Source: an uncultured Corynebacterium sp. (GTDB taxonomy: Bacteria; Actinomycetota; Actinomycetes; Mycobacteriales; Mycobacteriaceae). Taken from it: DNA of 64,000 nt. Location: the NCBI RefSeq assembly GCF_946222835.1, contig NZ_CAMIHD010000001.1, positions 186,001 to 250,000 on the forward strand, read 5' to 3'. Within the stretch, counting starts at the first letter, position 1. The number at the start of each line of letters is the position of its first letter. Below the pieces are notes generated by a model. The model searched no databases and was not told the origin of the DNA. It worked only from the letters and a program-made list of their open reading frames with translations. A program made the position numbers and the translations under genes. Below are positions 1-9,031 of the stretch, in pieces.

Positions 1-57
1 AGGAGCCAGCGCGAGTACGGCATCGAGGTGCGCGGAGATGCTGCGGGGCGTGGACAT
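1..57 (-). CDS. 5' end of a probable moeA-like molybdopterin molybdotransferase (partial)
   Basis: Only the first 19 codons are inside the window. The ATG lies at 57-55 and the reading frame begins MSTPRSISAHLDAVLALAP and runs off the left edge. The gene starts 10 nt after the moaA stop on the same strand, so it is the downstream partner of moaA. The opening helix (polar residues, then H-L-x-x-V-L) resembles the start of MoeA proteins, and moaA-moeA pairs are common in actinobacteria. The identity is inferred from context and a short N terminus, so another moa/moe gene is possible. Confidence 0.45.
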   Translation of the reverse strand, partial: MSTPRSISAHLDAVLALAP

Positions 58-67
58 AGGATTCAGG

Positions 68-1177
68 TTAGCCGCCGATGGCAGACATTGGGCGGTCTGG
101 TTGGAGAAAGCCTTCGTCATCGATGCCGTGGCCGGGCTTTTTGGTCCACATTTCCCTAGCCCAGGCTTCCATGATGTCCTCATCGCTAGCGCCGGAGCGT
201 AGCAAATCCCGCAGCGGAGTTTCGGAATTGCCAAAGAGGCAGTTGCGGATGGCGCCATCGGTAGTCAGGCGGGTGCGGTCGCAATCGCCGCAGAAGGGGT
301 GGGTGACCGAGGCTATAATGCCCAGCGTGCCGCGCGTGCCATCCGGGGCGCTAACCTCCCACAGAGCAGCGGGAGCGGAACCACGGGGTTCGCGGGCGGA
401 CTCCATGGAAAAGTGGGTGCGCAGTCGGGCGAGGATATCTTCGGCCGTGACCATGTCCTCTCGGCGCCACTGCTCGCGGGGCCCGAGCGGCATCTGCTCG
501 ATGAAGCGAAGCTGGGCGCCGTGGTGGACGGCATAGTCCGCCAGCGGAACGATGTCTTCTTCGTTGACCCCGGGCATGACCACGGCGTTGATCTTGATGG
601 GGTGCAGGCCCGCGGCATCCGCGGCGGCGATGGCCTGAAGGACGTGGTCAAGGCGGTCGCGGCGGGTAAGCGCGGCGTAGCGCTCGCGGTCGATGGTGTC
701 GAGCGAGACATTAATGCGGTCGAGCCCGGCCGCGGCCAGGGCGCCGGCGCGCTTTTCCAAGCCAAGCCCGTTGGTAGTCAGCGCGGTGGATGGGGAGCGG
801 CCTTGGTCGGTGCGCAACTGCTTGGTCGCGGCAATAATCTTCTCCAGCGACTTGCGTAGCAGTGGCTCGCCGCCGGTAAAACGCACCTGGCGGATGCCCA
901 GCTTGCCGACGCCGATTCGGATCAACCGAATGGTTTCCGCATCGCTCAAGGTTTGCTCTGTGGGCATCCACTCCAAACCTTCGGCCGGCATGCAGTAGGT
1001 GCAGCGCAGATTGCAGCGATCCGTGAGGGAGACGCGCAGATCGCGGGCCTGGCGTCCATAGCGATCCAACAGGGCGCGCGTGCCATCAGCGGCCGGTGCA
1101 GGCAGATCCGCCGGCGGCTGCGCCCGGCCTACGGTGGGCAGGGGCAGCGAAACCACGGAGTGCTTCGAAGAAGTCAT
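68..1177 (-). CDS. moaA: GTP 3',8-cyclase MoaA
   Basis: Radical-SAM enzyme that, with MoaC, turns GTP into cyclic pyranopterin monophosphate, the first step of molybdenum-cofactor synthesis. The SAM-binding [4Fe-4S] motif CNLRCTYC sits near residues 55-62. The C-terminal cluster motif (CGDC followed 14 residues later by Cys) is near 296-313, and the chain ends in the Gly-Gly required for activity. The frame is open upstream to a TTG at 1213, but I place the start at the ATG at 1177: a TAGACT hexamer ends 7 nt before it and there is no ribosome-binding site, which fits a leaderless transcript. It is followed closely by a probable moeA. Length, 369 residues, is normal for the family with a slightly long N terminus. 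Confidence 0.95.
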   Translation of the reverse strand: MTSSKHSVVSLPLPTVGRAQPPADLPAPAADGTRALLDRYGRQARDLRVSLTDRCNLRCTYCMPAEGLEWMPTEQTLSDAETIRLIRIGVGKLGIRQVRFTGGEPLLRKSLEKIIAATKQLRTDQGRSPSTALTTNGLGLEKRAGALAAAGLDRINVSLDTIDRERYAALTRRDRLDHVLQAIAAADAAGLHPIKINAVVMPGVNEEDIVPLADYAVHHGAQLRFIEQMPLGPREQWRREDMVTAEDILARLRTHFSMESAREPRGSAPAALWEVSAPDGTRGTLGIIASVTHPFCGDCDRTRLTTDGAIRNCLFGNSETPLRDLLRSGASDEDIMEAWAREMWTKKPGHGIDDEGFLQPDRPMSAIGG

Positions 1178-1184
1178 TGGTGCC

Positions 1185-1190
1185 AGTCTA
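1185..1190 (-). promoter_or_regulatory. -10 element of moaA (leaderless)
   Basis: TAGACT on the minus strand, 7 nt before the moaA ATG. Transcription would begin at the start codon. Confidence 0.65.
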
Positions 1191-1237
1191 AGAGAGAGGA
1201 CGGGGTACACCAAGCTCTAACAACGATAGGGCCAATA

Positions 1238-3025
1238 TTATTGCTGGTTTTCCCGGTTTAATTCATTCGGGCCAGTGGGATCGAGGCGTTGCGATTCACC
1301 GGGTCCCTTGAGTCGGATGATGTTGTACTCGCCTTCAGCCAGGTGGGCGCGCAGATCTTTCTTATCGAATTTGCCCACGGAGGTTTTATCAATGGATTTT
1401 ACAAAGGTCCAATACTCCGGCAGCATCCAGCTCGGAAGCTCCTTGCGCATGCTGGCGCGAAGGCTTTCGGCGGTTTCGATGGTAGGTGAGACGCCTTCCG
1501 CCAATACGGTAACGGCGAGCGGGCGCTCCACCCACTGCTTGTCGGGGTAGCCAATAACGGCCGCTTCGACCACGCGCGAACTGGACATGATGAGGTTTTC
1601 TAGTTGTACGGAGTAGATCCATTCGCCGCCGGAGCGGATGACATCGCGGGCGCGGTCCTCCACGGTGAGGAATCCGTCTTTAGTTACCGACCCGACGTCG
1701 CCAGTGCGCAACCAGCCATCGGCGGTGAATTTATCTTCAGCGGCTTCGACCTGCTTGCCGCGGAATTCGGAGGCGATCTCATCGGGCTCCGCAGTAGGCG
1801 AGTGATAGTAGGAGCCGGTCACGAGATTGCCGCGCACCTGCAGCTCGCCGGCGTTGCGGTCGGTGCGGGCCACGACTTGGCCATCATTAACCACGCGGTA
1901 TTCCAGCGAGGCAGGAATGCGGCCTTGGGATACGCGGTATGCCCAGCGGGTATCGCCCGAGGCACCTTGGGGCGGGCGGGCAACGCTGCCGACGGTGGAG
2001 GTTTCCACCATGCCCCAGACATGGACGACGTCGACGCCATAGCGTTCTTCCCACATCTTGATGAGCTGCGGTGGAACGGGGGAGCCGCCGGCATATATTT
2101 CTGTCAGCGTCATGCGCTCTGGCGGATGGTGCATGTAGTGAACGAAAAGCTGAATCCAGATGGTAGGCACGCCATGCGCCACGCGGGGTGAAGTGGCAGC
2201 GATGGCCTTGGCCAGGGTGGGGGCGGAAACGTCGGCGTCGGGAAGCACGAGCGGGGTGCCGGTCATGAAACAAGTAAACGGCACGCCCCAGCTCAACACG
2301 TGGCAGATGGGGATGCAGCACAGGAAGGTCTCACCGTGGGTAATGCATAGCGAGTCCGAGGAGCGCAGCTGCATTGCCTCCAAATAAAGCGAACGGTGCG
2401 AATAGAGCACGCCCTTTGGCGCGCCCGTGGTGCCCGTGGAATAGCACAGCGCCGCGGCTGTGCGCTCATCCAGCTCCGGCCAGTCATAGACGGTAGAGCG
2501 GCCATCGATGAGGGCTTCATAAGAATAGACCTCGACTCCACGAGGGAAGAGGTGGGCGAATTGTTGCGCCGGCTGTGCACCGGTGATGATGACGCTTGCT
2601 ACCGATGTTGTACCGGTGAGGACCTTGCCCAACTGCTGAGCTAAGCGGGGATCGCATACAATGGCGGAGATTTCCGCATGATTGATGATGTGGCGAATCT
2701 GATCATTCATTAACTGCTTATTAAGCGGCGCGAAAATCGCGCCCTTGCAGGCGGTACCGAACATTACCTCAAGGTGCTCGGCGCAGTTCCACATAAAACT
2801 TCCTACGCGCTCATCGCCGGTGATCCCCAAATCATCATGGATAGCGTGGGCGAATGCGGCGGCGCGGGCGGCGATATCGCGGAAGGTTACTTCCTCAGCC
2901 GGATCAAATTCGGAGCCGGTGCCTTCGCCGTGCCAAGTGGTGACCGTAGTATTTCCGTGCACCGAGGCCCCGTACTCCAAAATGCGGGTCAGGGAGAGGG
3001 GTATATCCATCATCGTGGAAAGCAT
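1238..3025 (-). CDS. Long-/medium-chain fatty-acid-CoA ligase (acyl-CoA synthetase)
   Basis: ANL-superfamily adenylating enzyme predicted to activate a fatty acid with ATP and CoA in the cytoplasm. It carries the AMP-binding signature YSTGTTGAPKGVLYSHR near residue 195, the A5-type region ending in WGMVETS, the hinge motif DGWLRTGDVG near 440, GEWIYSVQLEN after it, and the catalytic lysine region KTSVGKFDKKDLR near the C terminus. At 595 residues it is somewhat longer than AlkK-type ligases (about 540). The substrate chain length cannot be read from the sequence. The start at 3025 is supported by TACAGT ending 6 nt upstream without a ribosome-binding site; a second ATG pair four codons in is an alternative. 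It lies upstream of moaA on the same strand with a 60-nt gap, but moaA has its own promoter. Confidence 0.88.
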   Translation of the reverse strand: MLSTMMDIPLSLTRILEYGASVHGNTTVTTWHGEGTGSEFDPAEEVTFRDIAARAAAFAHAIHDDLGITGDERVGSFMWNCAEHLEVMFGTACKGAIFAPLNKQLMNDQIRHIINHAEISAIVCDPRLAQQLGKVLTGTTSVASVIITGAQPAQQFAHLFPRGVEVYSYEALIDGRSTVYDWPELDERTAAALCYSTGTTGAPKGVLYSHRSLYLEAMQLRSSDSLCITHGETFLCCIPICHVLSWGVPFTCFMTGTPLVLPDADVSAPTLAKAIAATSPRVAHGVPTIWIQLFVHYMHHPPERMTLTEIYAGGSPVPPQLIKMWEERYGVDVVHVWGMVETSTVGSVARPPQGASGDTRWAYRVSQGRIPASLEYRVVNDGQVVARTDRNAGELQVRGNLVTGSYYHSPTAEPDEIASEFRGKQVEAAEDKFTADGWLRTGDVGSVTKDGFLTVEDRARDVIRSGGEWIYSVQLENLIMSSSRVVEAAVIGYPDKQWVERPLAVTVLAEGVSPTIETAESLRASMRKELPSWMLPEYWTFVKSIDKTSVGKFDKKDLRAHLAEGEYNIIRLKGPGESQRLDPTGPNELNRENQQ

Positions 3026-3031
3026 GCTTCT

Positions 3032-3037
3032 ACTGTA
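3032..3037 (-). promoter_or_regulatory. -10 element of the acyl-CoA ligase gene (leaderless)
   Basis: TACAGT on the minus strand, followed by AGAAGC and the ATG at 3025. Confidence 0.6.
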
Positions 3038-3072
3038 GCGGTGTCATGGTGCGGGCGTGACACCCTATGCGT

Positions 3073-3078
3073 TATACT
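3073..3078 (+). promoter_or_regulatory. Candidate rho promoter -10
   Basis: TATACT, the best sigma70-type -10 match in the rho upstream region. The corresponding -35 position is G-rich and matches poorly. Confidence 0.45.
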
Positions 3079-3379
3079 TATTCGCGACTGGTAGGAAACC
3101 GGAAAATTTAACTCCCCTTTCCTATGTAATCGGGCCCAGAGAACTATTTTTGCCCGCAGTCGTTTCTTGATTTCTTCCGGTTCGTGCACTCGGTGTGCGA
3201 AGTCTCCTCAAGGACACGGAAGAGGCCTCATACTTATTGCCCGGCAGGACGCGCATGCGCCTTGGCACGAGGGCGAGAAGTCCTAGAAAAATACACATTG
3301 GCTTCCAGTGCAACGCCGTGAGCCTAGGCTACGACGGCTCCCGCATCATCGGACCTGGTCAAGCAACGAAAGGATATCC

Positions 3380-5227
3380 GTGAGCGAAACGGACAACACC
3401 GCAGCACAGGATCTTGCATCCCTGAAGCTGCCGGAATTGCGCAAAATGGCCGCAGAGCGCGGCCTACGTGGTGTCTCTGCCCTGCGCAAGGGGGATCTCA
3501 TCACCGCCATCAAGACTGGTCAAGTTCCGCCAAAGGCCAAGGCCAAGGTGGAAAAGGCCGCTCGGGTAGAAAAGGCGGAAAAGGCAGAGAAGTCTGATAA
3601 ACCAGAAAAGCCACGCGCACAGGCGCAGGACGAGGCGCCGCAGAAGGCGGAAAAGCAGGAAGAATCCGGCGAGAAGCAGGATAACCGCCAGCAGAACTCT
3701 GGCGAGGATCAGCGCTATGAGTCGCGTTCTCAGGCACGCCGCGCTCGCCGCAATCGCGCCCGCCGGCAAGAGCGCCAAGAGCGGCAGGAGCGTCAAGAGC
3801 GCGAGGAACGCAGCCACAACGAGGAGCAGGGTGGTAATAAAGACAACCGCGAGAATAACTGCCAGGATGGCTCCGATCATCAGGGCGATAAGAATGACCG
3901 CGGCGATAATAAGCAGCGCGGTAATCGCCACGATGACAACAATAATCACGAGCGCGGCAACCGTCGTGGGCGCCGCAATCGCCGCAACCGCCGCGGCCGC
4001 GGAAACAATAATGACAATAACGGCGGCAACGATTTGCAGGTCCGCGAGGGCGATGAGCTGCAGGCCGTCGGTGGCATTTTGGACGTGGTAGACAATAACG
4101 TCGCTTTCCTGCGCACCACCGGTTACCGCGCCGCGGCTTCCGACGTCTTTGTCAATAACGGCATTGTGCGCCGCCTCGGCCTACGCTCTGGTGATGCTAT
4201 TACCGGGCAGGTCAAGGTCTCCGGCCCGACGCATACGCATGGCAATGGCCGCAACCGCCGCAAGTACAACCAGCTGGTGCAGGTCGATACCGTTAACGGC
4301 ATCGATCCGGAAGGCGCGAAGCAGCGCCCGTACTTTAATCAGCTGACCCCGCTGTATCCGAATAAGCGCCTGCGTTTGGAAACGGATCCGAAGAGCCTCA
4401 CTACTCGCGTCATTGACCTCATTATGCCTATTGGTAAGGGCCAGCGCGCGCTTATCGTCTCCCCGCCAAAGGCTGGTAAGACGACGATTCTGCAAAATAT
4501 CGCCAACGCGATTTCTACCAATAACCCGGAGTGCTACCTCATGGTCGTCCTCGTAGACGAGCGCCCTGAGGAAGTTACGGATATGCAGCGTTCCGTCAAC
4601 GGTGAGGTTATTGCTTCCACCTTTGATCGCCCGCCGTCAGAGCATACCTCCGTGGCGGAGCTGGCCATCGAGCGCGCCAAGCGCCTAGTGGAGCAGGGTA
4701 AGGACGTCGTAGTCCTGCTGGACTCTATTACCCGTCTGGGCCGCGCCTACAATAACTCTTCCCCGGCTTCCGGCCGCATCCTCTCTGGTGGTGTGGACTC
4801 CAACGCCCTTTACCCACCGAAGCGCTTCTTGGGTGCTGCCCGCAATATCGAAGAGGGCGGCTCGCTGACGATCATCGCCACCGCCATGGTGGAGACCGGT
4901 TCTACCGGCGATACCGTCATCTTCGAGGAATTCAAGGGCACCGGCAATGCCGAGCTGAAATTGGACCGTGGCATTTCCGAGCGCCGTGTATTCCCGGCCG
5001 TGGACGTTAACCCGTCCGGCACCCGTAAGGATGAATTGCTGCTCGTACCAGAGGAGGCGCGCATCATGACCAAGCTGCGTCGCATCCTTTCTGCCCTGGA
5101 TTCCCACCAGGCCATTGACCTGCTCATTAAGCAGCTAAAGAAGACCCGCTCCAATGGCGAGTTCTTGATGCAGGTGGCCTCCTCGGCCCCGATGGCTGCG
5201 GATAAGGATGAAGAAGATTATGTCTAA
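3380..5227 (+). CDS. rho: Transcription termination factor Rho
   Basis: Hexameric RNA-dependent ATPase/translocase that ends transcription of untranslated RNA. Order of parts in the 615-residue protein: a Rho_N SAP-like segment (about 8-45), an insertion of roughly 170 residues (about 50-218) made of Lys/Glu-rich, then Arg/Gln/Glu and finally Arg/Asn/Gly/Asp runs, the OB-fold RNA-binding domain (about 225-300), and the RecA-like motor with Walker A PPKAGKTT near 362 and Walker B VVVLLDSITRL near 443. The start is the GTG at 3380, preceded by AAAGGA; the upstream in-frame ATG at 3308 lacks a ribosome-binding site and adds 24 atypical residues. Its stop overlaps the prfA start, so the two are translationally coupled. 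Large basic insertions are known in actinobacterial Rho and add RNA binding; this one also has unusually Asn-rich stretches. Confidence 0.97.
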   Translation: MSETDNTAAQDLASLKLPELRKMAAERGLRGVSALRKGDLITAIKTGQVPPKAKAKVEKAARVEKAEKAEKSDKPEKPRAQAQDEAPQKAEKQEESGEKQDNRQQNSGEDQRYESRSQARRARRNRARRQERQERQERQEREERSHNEEQGGNKDNRENNCQDGSDHQGDKNDRGDNKQRGNRHDDNNNHERGNRRGRRNRRNRRGRGNNNDNNGGNDLQVREGDELQAVGGILDVVDNNVAFLRTTGYRAAASDVFVNNGIVRRLGLRSGDAITGQVKVSGPTHTHGNGRNRRKYNQLVQVDTVNGIDPEGAKQRPYFNQLTPLYPNKRLRLETDPKSLTTRVIDLIMPIGKGQRALIVSPPKAGKTTILQNIANAISTNNPECYLMVVLVDERPEEVTDMQRSVNGEVIASTFDRPPSEHTSVAELAIERAKRLVEQGKDVVVLLDSITRLGRAYNNSSPASGRILSGGVDSNALYPPKRFLGAARNIEEGGSLTIIATAMVETGSTGDTVIFEEFKGTGNAELKLDRGISERRVFPAVDVNPSGTRKDELLLVPEEARIMTKLRRILSALDSHQAIDLLIKQLKKTRSNGEFLMQVASSAPMAADKDEEDYV

Positions 5228-6296
5228 TCAGGTTTCCCTCGTTGATGACATTGTGTCCGAATACCAGGGCATTGAGATGCAGATGGGCGATCCGGAGGTT
5301 GCCGGCGACCAGAAGCAATTCCGCAAGCTCTCCAAGCGCTATGCGGAACTGCGCCCCATCATTATGGTCAATGATGAGCTCACCCAGGCGCGCGCGGATC
5401 TCGCGGATGCCAAGGAGATGGCCTACGAGGACCATGACTTCCAAGAAGAAGCGGACCGCCTCGAAAAGTCCGTGGAGAGCCTGGAAGAAAAGCTGGCTGA
5501 CCTGCTCGCACCGCGCGATGAGCAGGACTCCGAGGACATCATTATGGAGATTAAGGCCGGTGCGGGTGGCGAAGAGGCAGCGCTTTTTGCCGGCGACTTG
5601 GCCCGCATGTATGAGCGTTACGCGGATAAGACCGGCTTTAACTGGGAGGTCTTGGGCCTCAATGAGTCCGATTTGGGCGGTGTGAAGGATATGACCATTT
5701 CCTTCCGCTCTAAGTCCCCTTCGCGCGATGGTGCGTGGTCCGTGTTCAAGTTTGAGGGCGGTGTGCACCGCGTGCAGCGCGTCCCGGTCACCGAGTCCCA
5801 AGGCCGTATTCAAACCTCGGCCGCCGGTGTGCTGGTCTACCCAGAGCCAGAAGAGGTCGAGTCCGTCAATATCGATGACAAGGATATCCGCGTCGACGTT
5901 TACCGTTCCTCCGGTAAGGGCGGCCAGGGCGTGAACACTACCGACTCTGCGGTGCGTATTACCCACCTGCCCACCGGGCTTATCGTGACCTGTCAAAAGG
6001 AGCGTTCTCAGATCCAGAACAAGGCGCGTGCGCTGCAGGTTCTGCAGGCCCGCCTGGATCAGATGGAGCGCGAGGCTCGTGAGGCTGAAGCCGGCGAGCA
6101 GCGCGCCTCCCAGGTGCGCACCATGGATCGCTCTGAGCGCGTCCGTACCTATAACTGGCCGGAAAACCGCATCACGGACCACCGCATTGGCTACAAGGCC
6201 AATAATTTGGACTCGGTGTTGAACGGCGATATGCATGACCTTATTAAGGCTCTGCAGGACCAAGAGCGTGCTGAGCGCCTCGAGGCCGAGGGCTAA
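5220..6296 (+). CDS. prfA: Peptide chain release factor 1
   Basis: Class I release factor that reads UAA and UAG and triggers peptide release at the ribosome. The catalytic GGQ motif lies in GKGGQGVNTTDSAVRI near residues 233-235, the same place as in the E. coli protein, and the 358-residue length is typical. Two starts are possible. The ATG at 5220 overlaps the rho stop (ATGTCTAA) and gives the usual N terminus; the ATG at 5208 adds MKKI and sits directly on the upstream AAGGA. I prefer 5220. The next gene, prmC, encodes the methyltransferase that modifies the GGQ glutamine of this protein, a functional pairing seen across bacteria. Confidence 0.95.
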   Translation: MSNQVSLVDDIVSEYQGIEMQMGDPEVAGDQKQFRKLSKRYAELRPIIMVNDELTQARADLADAKEMAYEDHDFQEEADRLEKSVESLEEKLADLLAPRDEQDSEDIIMEIKAGAGGEEAALFAGDLARMYERYADKTGFNWEVLGLNESDLGGVKDMTISFRSKSPSRDGAWSVFKFEGGVHRVQRVPVTESQGRIQTSAAGVLVYPEPEEVESVNIDDKDIRVDVYRSSGKGGQGVNTTDSAVRITHLPTGLIVTCQKERSQIQNKARALQVLQARLDQMEREAREAEAGEQRASQVRTMDRSERVRTYNWPENRITDHRIGYKANNLDSVLNGDMHDLIKALQDQERAERLEAEG

Positions 6297-6302
6297 ACCG
6301 TC

Positions 6303-7139
6303 GTGGCAAACGCGTATGGACAGGCGCTGCGCCTCGGGGTGCAGCGCCTTCGTGCTGCTGGGGTGGCCAGCCCCGAGTGGGATGCGCGCATCATGGCGGC
6401 GCACCTTATACATTGTGGCCACATGGATATTCCGCTCGATGAAGCTGCTATGCCCGGCTTCGACGTAGCGTATGACGCGCTGCTGTGCCGCCGGGAGGCC
6501 CGTGAGCCTTTGCAGTACGTATTAGGTACCGCCTGGTTTGGCCCGCTGGAGCTCAAGGTCGGTCCGGGTGTGTTTATCCCGCGGCCGGAAACCGAGGTCA
6601 TGGCGGACTGGGCGGTGCGCAGTGCACACGGACCCCGCCTGGTGGACTTGTGCACCGGCACGGGCGCGTTGGCGCTCTACCTGCAACACTATCTGCCACA
6701 AGCGCAGGTGCGGGCAGTTGAGCTTGCCGACGCCGCCTTTGACTACACCAAAGCCAATACCCACGGCACCGGAGTAGAGGCCATCCAAGCAGATGCCACC
6801 GATGCCGATACGCTGGCGGAGTGGGACGGGACCGTGGATCTCATTGTCACTAACCCGCCGTACGTGCCGGAGACTCCGAACCTAGATCCGGAGGTCTATC
6901 ACGATCCACACACTGCGGTATTTGCCGGTGCGGATGGGATGGGCGTTATCACAGACCTTATCCCGACCATAGCGCGCCTGCTGCGCCCAGGCGGCAAGGT
7001 AGCCATCGAGCACGATGACTCTACCAGCGAAGTTGTTCAAGCCGTGATGGCTGACTACGGCGGCTTCGAAGAGATTACTGCGCTGCCGGATCTAACGGGA
7101 ACGCCCCGCTTTGTCACTGCGGTGCGCGGAGTAGACTAA
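6303..7139 (+). CDS. prmC: Release factor glutamine methyltransferase PrmC
   Basis: SAM-dependent N5-glutamine methyltransferase that methylates the GGQ glutamine of PrfA and PrfB. An N-terminal helical bundle is followed by a Rossmann methyltransferase fold with the SAM-binding LVDLCTGTGALALYL segment near residue 115 and the substrate motif NPPY near residue 184. It begins at a GTG 6 nt after the prfA stop, in the same operon. The 278-residue length is normal. The family was formerly called HemK. Confidence 0.94.
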   Translation: MANAYGQALRLGVQRLRAAGVASPEWDARIMAAHLIHCGHMDIPLDEAAMPGFDVAYDALLCRREAREPLQYVLGTAWFGPLELKVGPGVFIPRPETEVMADWAVRSAHGPRLVDLCTGTGALALYLQHYLPQAQVRAVELADAAFDYTKANTHGTGVEAIQADATDADTLAEWDGTVDLIVTNPPYVPETPNLDPEVYHDPHTAVFAGADGMGVITDLIPTIARLLRPGGKVAIEHDDSTSEVVQAVMADYGGFEEITALPDLTGTPRFVTAVRGVD

Positions 7140-7171
7140 GACACCATTGAGGGCAAGAAGGGGAGAATAAT

Positions 7172-7840
7172 ATGCAAGGAAAGATTTTTAATTGCGCCGA
7201 TGATGCCGAGCGCGAAGAGGGTATGAACATCGCAGTCAAGGCTGCTCAATCCGGCCGCCTGGTAGTGATGCCTACCGATACTCTCTACGGTTTGGGTTGC
7301 GATGCCTTTGATAATGACGCCGTAGCCAACCTTTTGGCCACGAAGCAGCGCGGGCCGGATATGCCGGTGCCGGTATTGGTGGGGTCTTGGGATACCGTTC
7401 GCGGTCTTGTTGCCTCCTATACCGATACTGCACGTGATTTGGTGGAAGCCTTCTGGCCCGGAGGCCTGTCCATCGTCGTTCCGCAGGCGCCGTCTTTGCC
7501 GTGGAACCTTGGCGATACCCGCGGCACCGTGATGCTGCGCATGCCGCTACATCCCATCGCTATCGAGCTGCTGCGTGAGGTTGGCCCTATGGCTGTCTCA
7601 TCTGCCAATATCTCCGGCCATCAACCACCGACCACCGCGCTAATGGCTAAGCAGCAGCTGGGTAAAGCCGTGACAGTTTACTTGGATGGGGGAGAAACGG
7701 CCGTCGGCAAGCCTTCGACCATTATCGACCTGTCCGGCGAGCGTCCGTATCTGCTCCGTGAAGGTGCCCTGTCGGCCGAGGAAATCGCCGAGGTCATCGG
7801 CGTCGACGCGCAAACCCTGCGCACCCGCCCCCAACTCTAA
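7172..7840 (+). CDS. L-threonylcarbamoyladenylate synthase (TsaC/Sua5 family)
   Basis: Makes threonylcarbamoyl-AMP from threonine, bicarbonate and ATP for the t6A37 modification of tRNAs that read ANN codons. The YrdC fold is recognisable from MPTDTLYGLGCDAF near residue 33, the KQRG motif that binds ATP near 60, and the SSANISG motif near 145. At 222 residues it is the single-domain form and lacks the C-terminal Sua5 domain. The ATG at 7172 has a purine-rich AAGGGGAGA upstream. It is co-directional with prmC (32-nt gap) and wecA (13-nt gap), the standard actinobacterial order. Confidence 0.92.
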   Translation: MQGKIFNCADDAEREEGMNIAVKAAQSGRLVVMPTDTLYGLGCDAFDNDAVANLLATKQRGPDMPVPVLVGSWDTVRGLVASYTDTARDLVEAFWPGGLSIVVPQAPSLPWNLGDTRGTVMLRMPLHPIAIELLREVGPMAVSSANISGHQPPTTALMAKQQLGKAVTVYLDGGETAVGKPSTIIDLSGERPYLLREGALSAEEIAEVIGVDAQTLRTRPQL

Positions 7841-7853
7841 AGGAGGAATTCGC

Positions 7854-9029
7854 GTGAGTGGCAGTGGTGTCCCGCTGCGCGAGTTGGCCCTCGTCATTCT
7901 CGTCGCAGCAGCGTTTTCGTACCTCACTACCGGTGTGGTGCGCTCCTTTCTGGTGCGTACCGGCCGCGTGGCGGAAATTCGCCAGCGTGACGCCCACACT
8001 CAGCCCACTCCTCGCCTGGGAGGCGTGGCCATGTTTACCGGCTTCGCGGCGGCAATATTCCTCGCCGCCCAGCTTCCAGCTTTGACTCGCGGCTTTATGC
8101 CCGTCACCCCGGAAATGAATGCGGTTCTGTGGGCGGCCCTGGCGCTGGTGCTCGTTGGCGTAGTCGATGATCTAGTAGAACTCAGTGCCGTCGTGAAGCT
8201 CTTTGGCCAGCTTTTCGCGGCCACACTCATGAGTGGGTTGGGTCTTACCTGGACGCTACTTTTTATCCCCTTTGGCGGCGGCACCACAGTTGTGCTGGAC
8301 CAATTGCAAAGCACCCTGTTGACTGCATTTTTTACCGTCCTACTCATCAATGCCATTAACTTTGTAGACGGGCTTGATGGCCTAGCGGCAGGCCTTGGAA
8401 TGATTGCGGGAGGGGCAATTTTAGTCTTTTCCTTGACTGTCCTCCACGATCAAGGTGGTGCGGTATCGGCCTATCCGCCGGCCATCATTAGTGCCGCGCT
8501 GGTGGGAATGTGTGCCGGTTTCTTGCCGCACAACTTCGAGCCATCCCGCATTTTTATGGGTGATTCCGGCTCAATGCTCATTGGTCTTTTGCTCGCTGCG
8601 GCTTCGACCTCCGCCTCCGGCAAGATCAATATGTCCCTCTATGGCACGGTAGATATCGTGGCCTTGATGTCTCCCATCATCGTGGTGGGTGCAGCGGTCT
8701 TTATTCCAGTCCTTGACCTTGTCTGGGCTGTGATTCGACGTCTGTCACAGGGCCGATCGCCGTTTTCGGCGGACAAAGCGCATATTCACCACCGCCTCCT
8801 TTCCCTTGGCCATACCCACCGTCGTACCGTGTTGGTGCTCTATCTGTGGGTCTCCGCTGTTGCCTTCGGGGCGGTGTCCTTTTCCATCGTGCCCGCGCCG
8901 GTGGCCATTGGCGTTACTATCGCCGCCTTGCTGCTCGCGTTCGCAGCTACTCTGGTACCACTGCGGCAAGGCAAAATTGGTCCGGCCGGGCGAGAAGCCG
9001 TCGTGGTGAAGGAAACCGAGCCCTCGTGA
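7854..9029 (+). CDS. wecA: Undecaprenyl/decaprenyl-phosphate GlcNAc-1-phosphate transferase (WecA family)
   Basis: Polytopic membrane enzyme of the MraY/WecA family. In mycolate-containing actinobacteria it transfers GlcNAc-1-P to decaprenyl phosphate to begin the arabinogalactan linker unit. Family signatures are present: LVGVVDDLVELS near residue 100, NFVDGLDGLAAG near 165, FMGDSGSM near 235, and an HIHHRLL motif near 310 (all approximate). About ten hydrophobic segments span the 391 residues. The start is the GTG at 7854, preceded by a perfect AAAGGAGG; longer in-frame extensions run inside tsaC and are not credible. This is a strong case for ribosome-binding-site initiation among many leaderless neighbours. 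Confidence 0.93.
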   Translation: MSGSGVPLRELALVILVAAAFSYLTTGVVRSFLVRTGRVAEIRQRDAHTQPTPRLGGVAMFTGFAAAIFLAAQLPALTRGFMPVTPEMNAVLWAALALVLVGVVDDLVELSAVVKLFGQLFAATLMSGLGLTWTLLFIPFGGGTTVVLDQLQSTLLTAFFTVLLINAINFVDGLDGLAAGLGMIAGGAILVFSLTVLHDQGGAVSAYPPAIISAALVGMCAGFLPHNFEPSRIFMGDSGSMLIGLLLAAASTSASGKINMSLYGTVDIVALMSPIIVVGAAVFIPVLDLVWAVIRRLSQGRSPFSADKAHIHHRLLSLGHTHRRTVLVLYLWVSAVAFGAVSFSIVPAPVAIGVTIAALLLAFAATLVPLRQGKIGPAGREAVVVKETEPS

Positions 9030-9031
9030 GG

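Larger units (their letters stand above)
3026..3379 (+). other. rho upstream region and long leader
   Basis: A 354-nt gap between the divergent acyl-CoA ligase and rho. It holds a good -10 (TATACT, 3073-3078) with no convincing -35, which would give a rho mRNA leader of roughly 300 nt. The middle of the leader (about 3150-3230) is pyrimidine-rich. No coding frame or conserved riboswitch class is evident. Autogenous control by Rho at its own leader is known in E. coli; here it is only a possibility. Confidence 0.45.

Noticed and set aside
5127..6422. 431-residue open frame opposite prfA and the rho/prmC ends
   Set aside because: Spans three real genes in antisense and has the low-complexity composition of a shadow.
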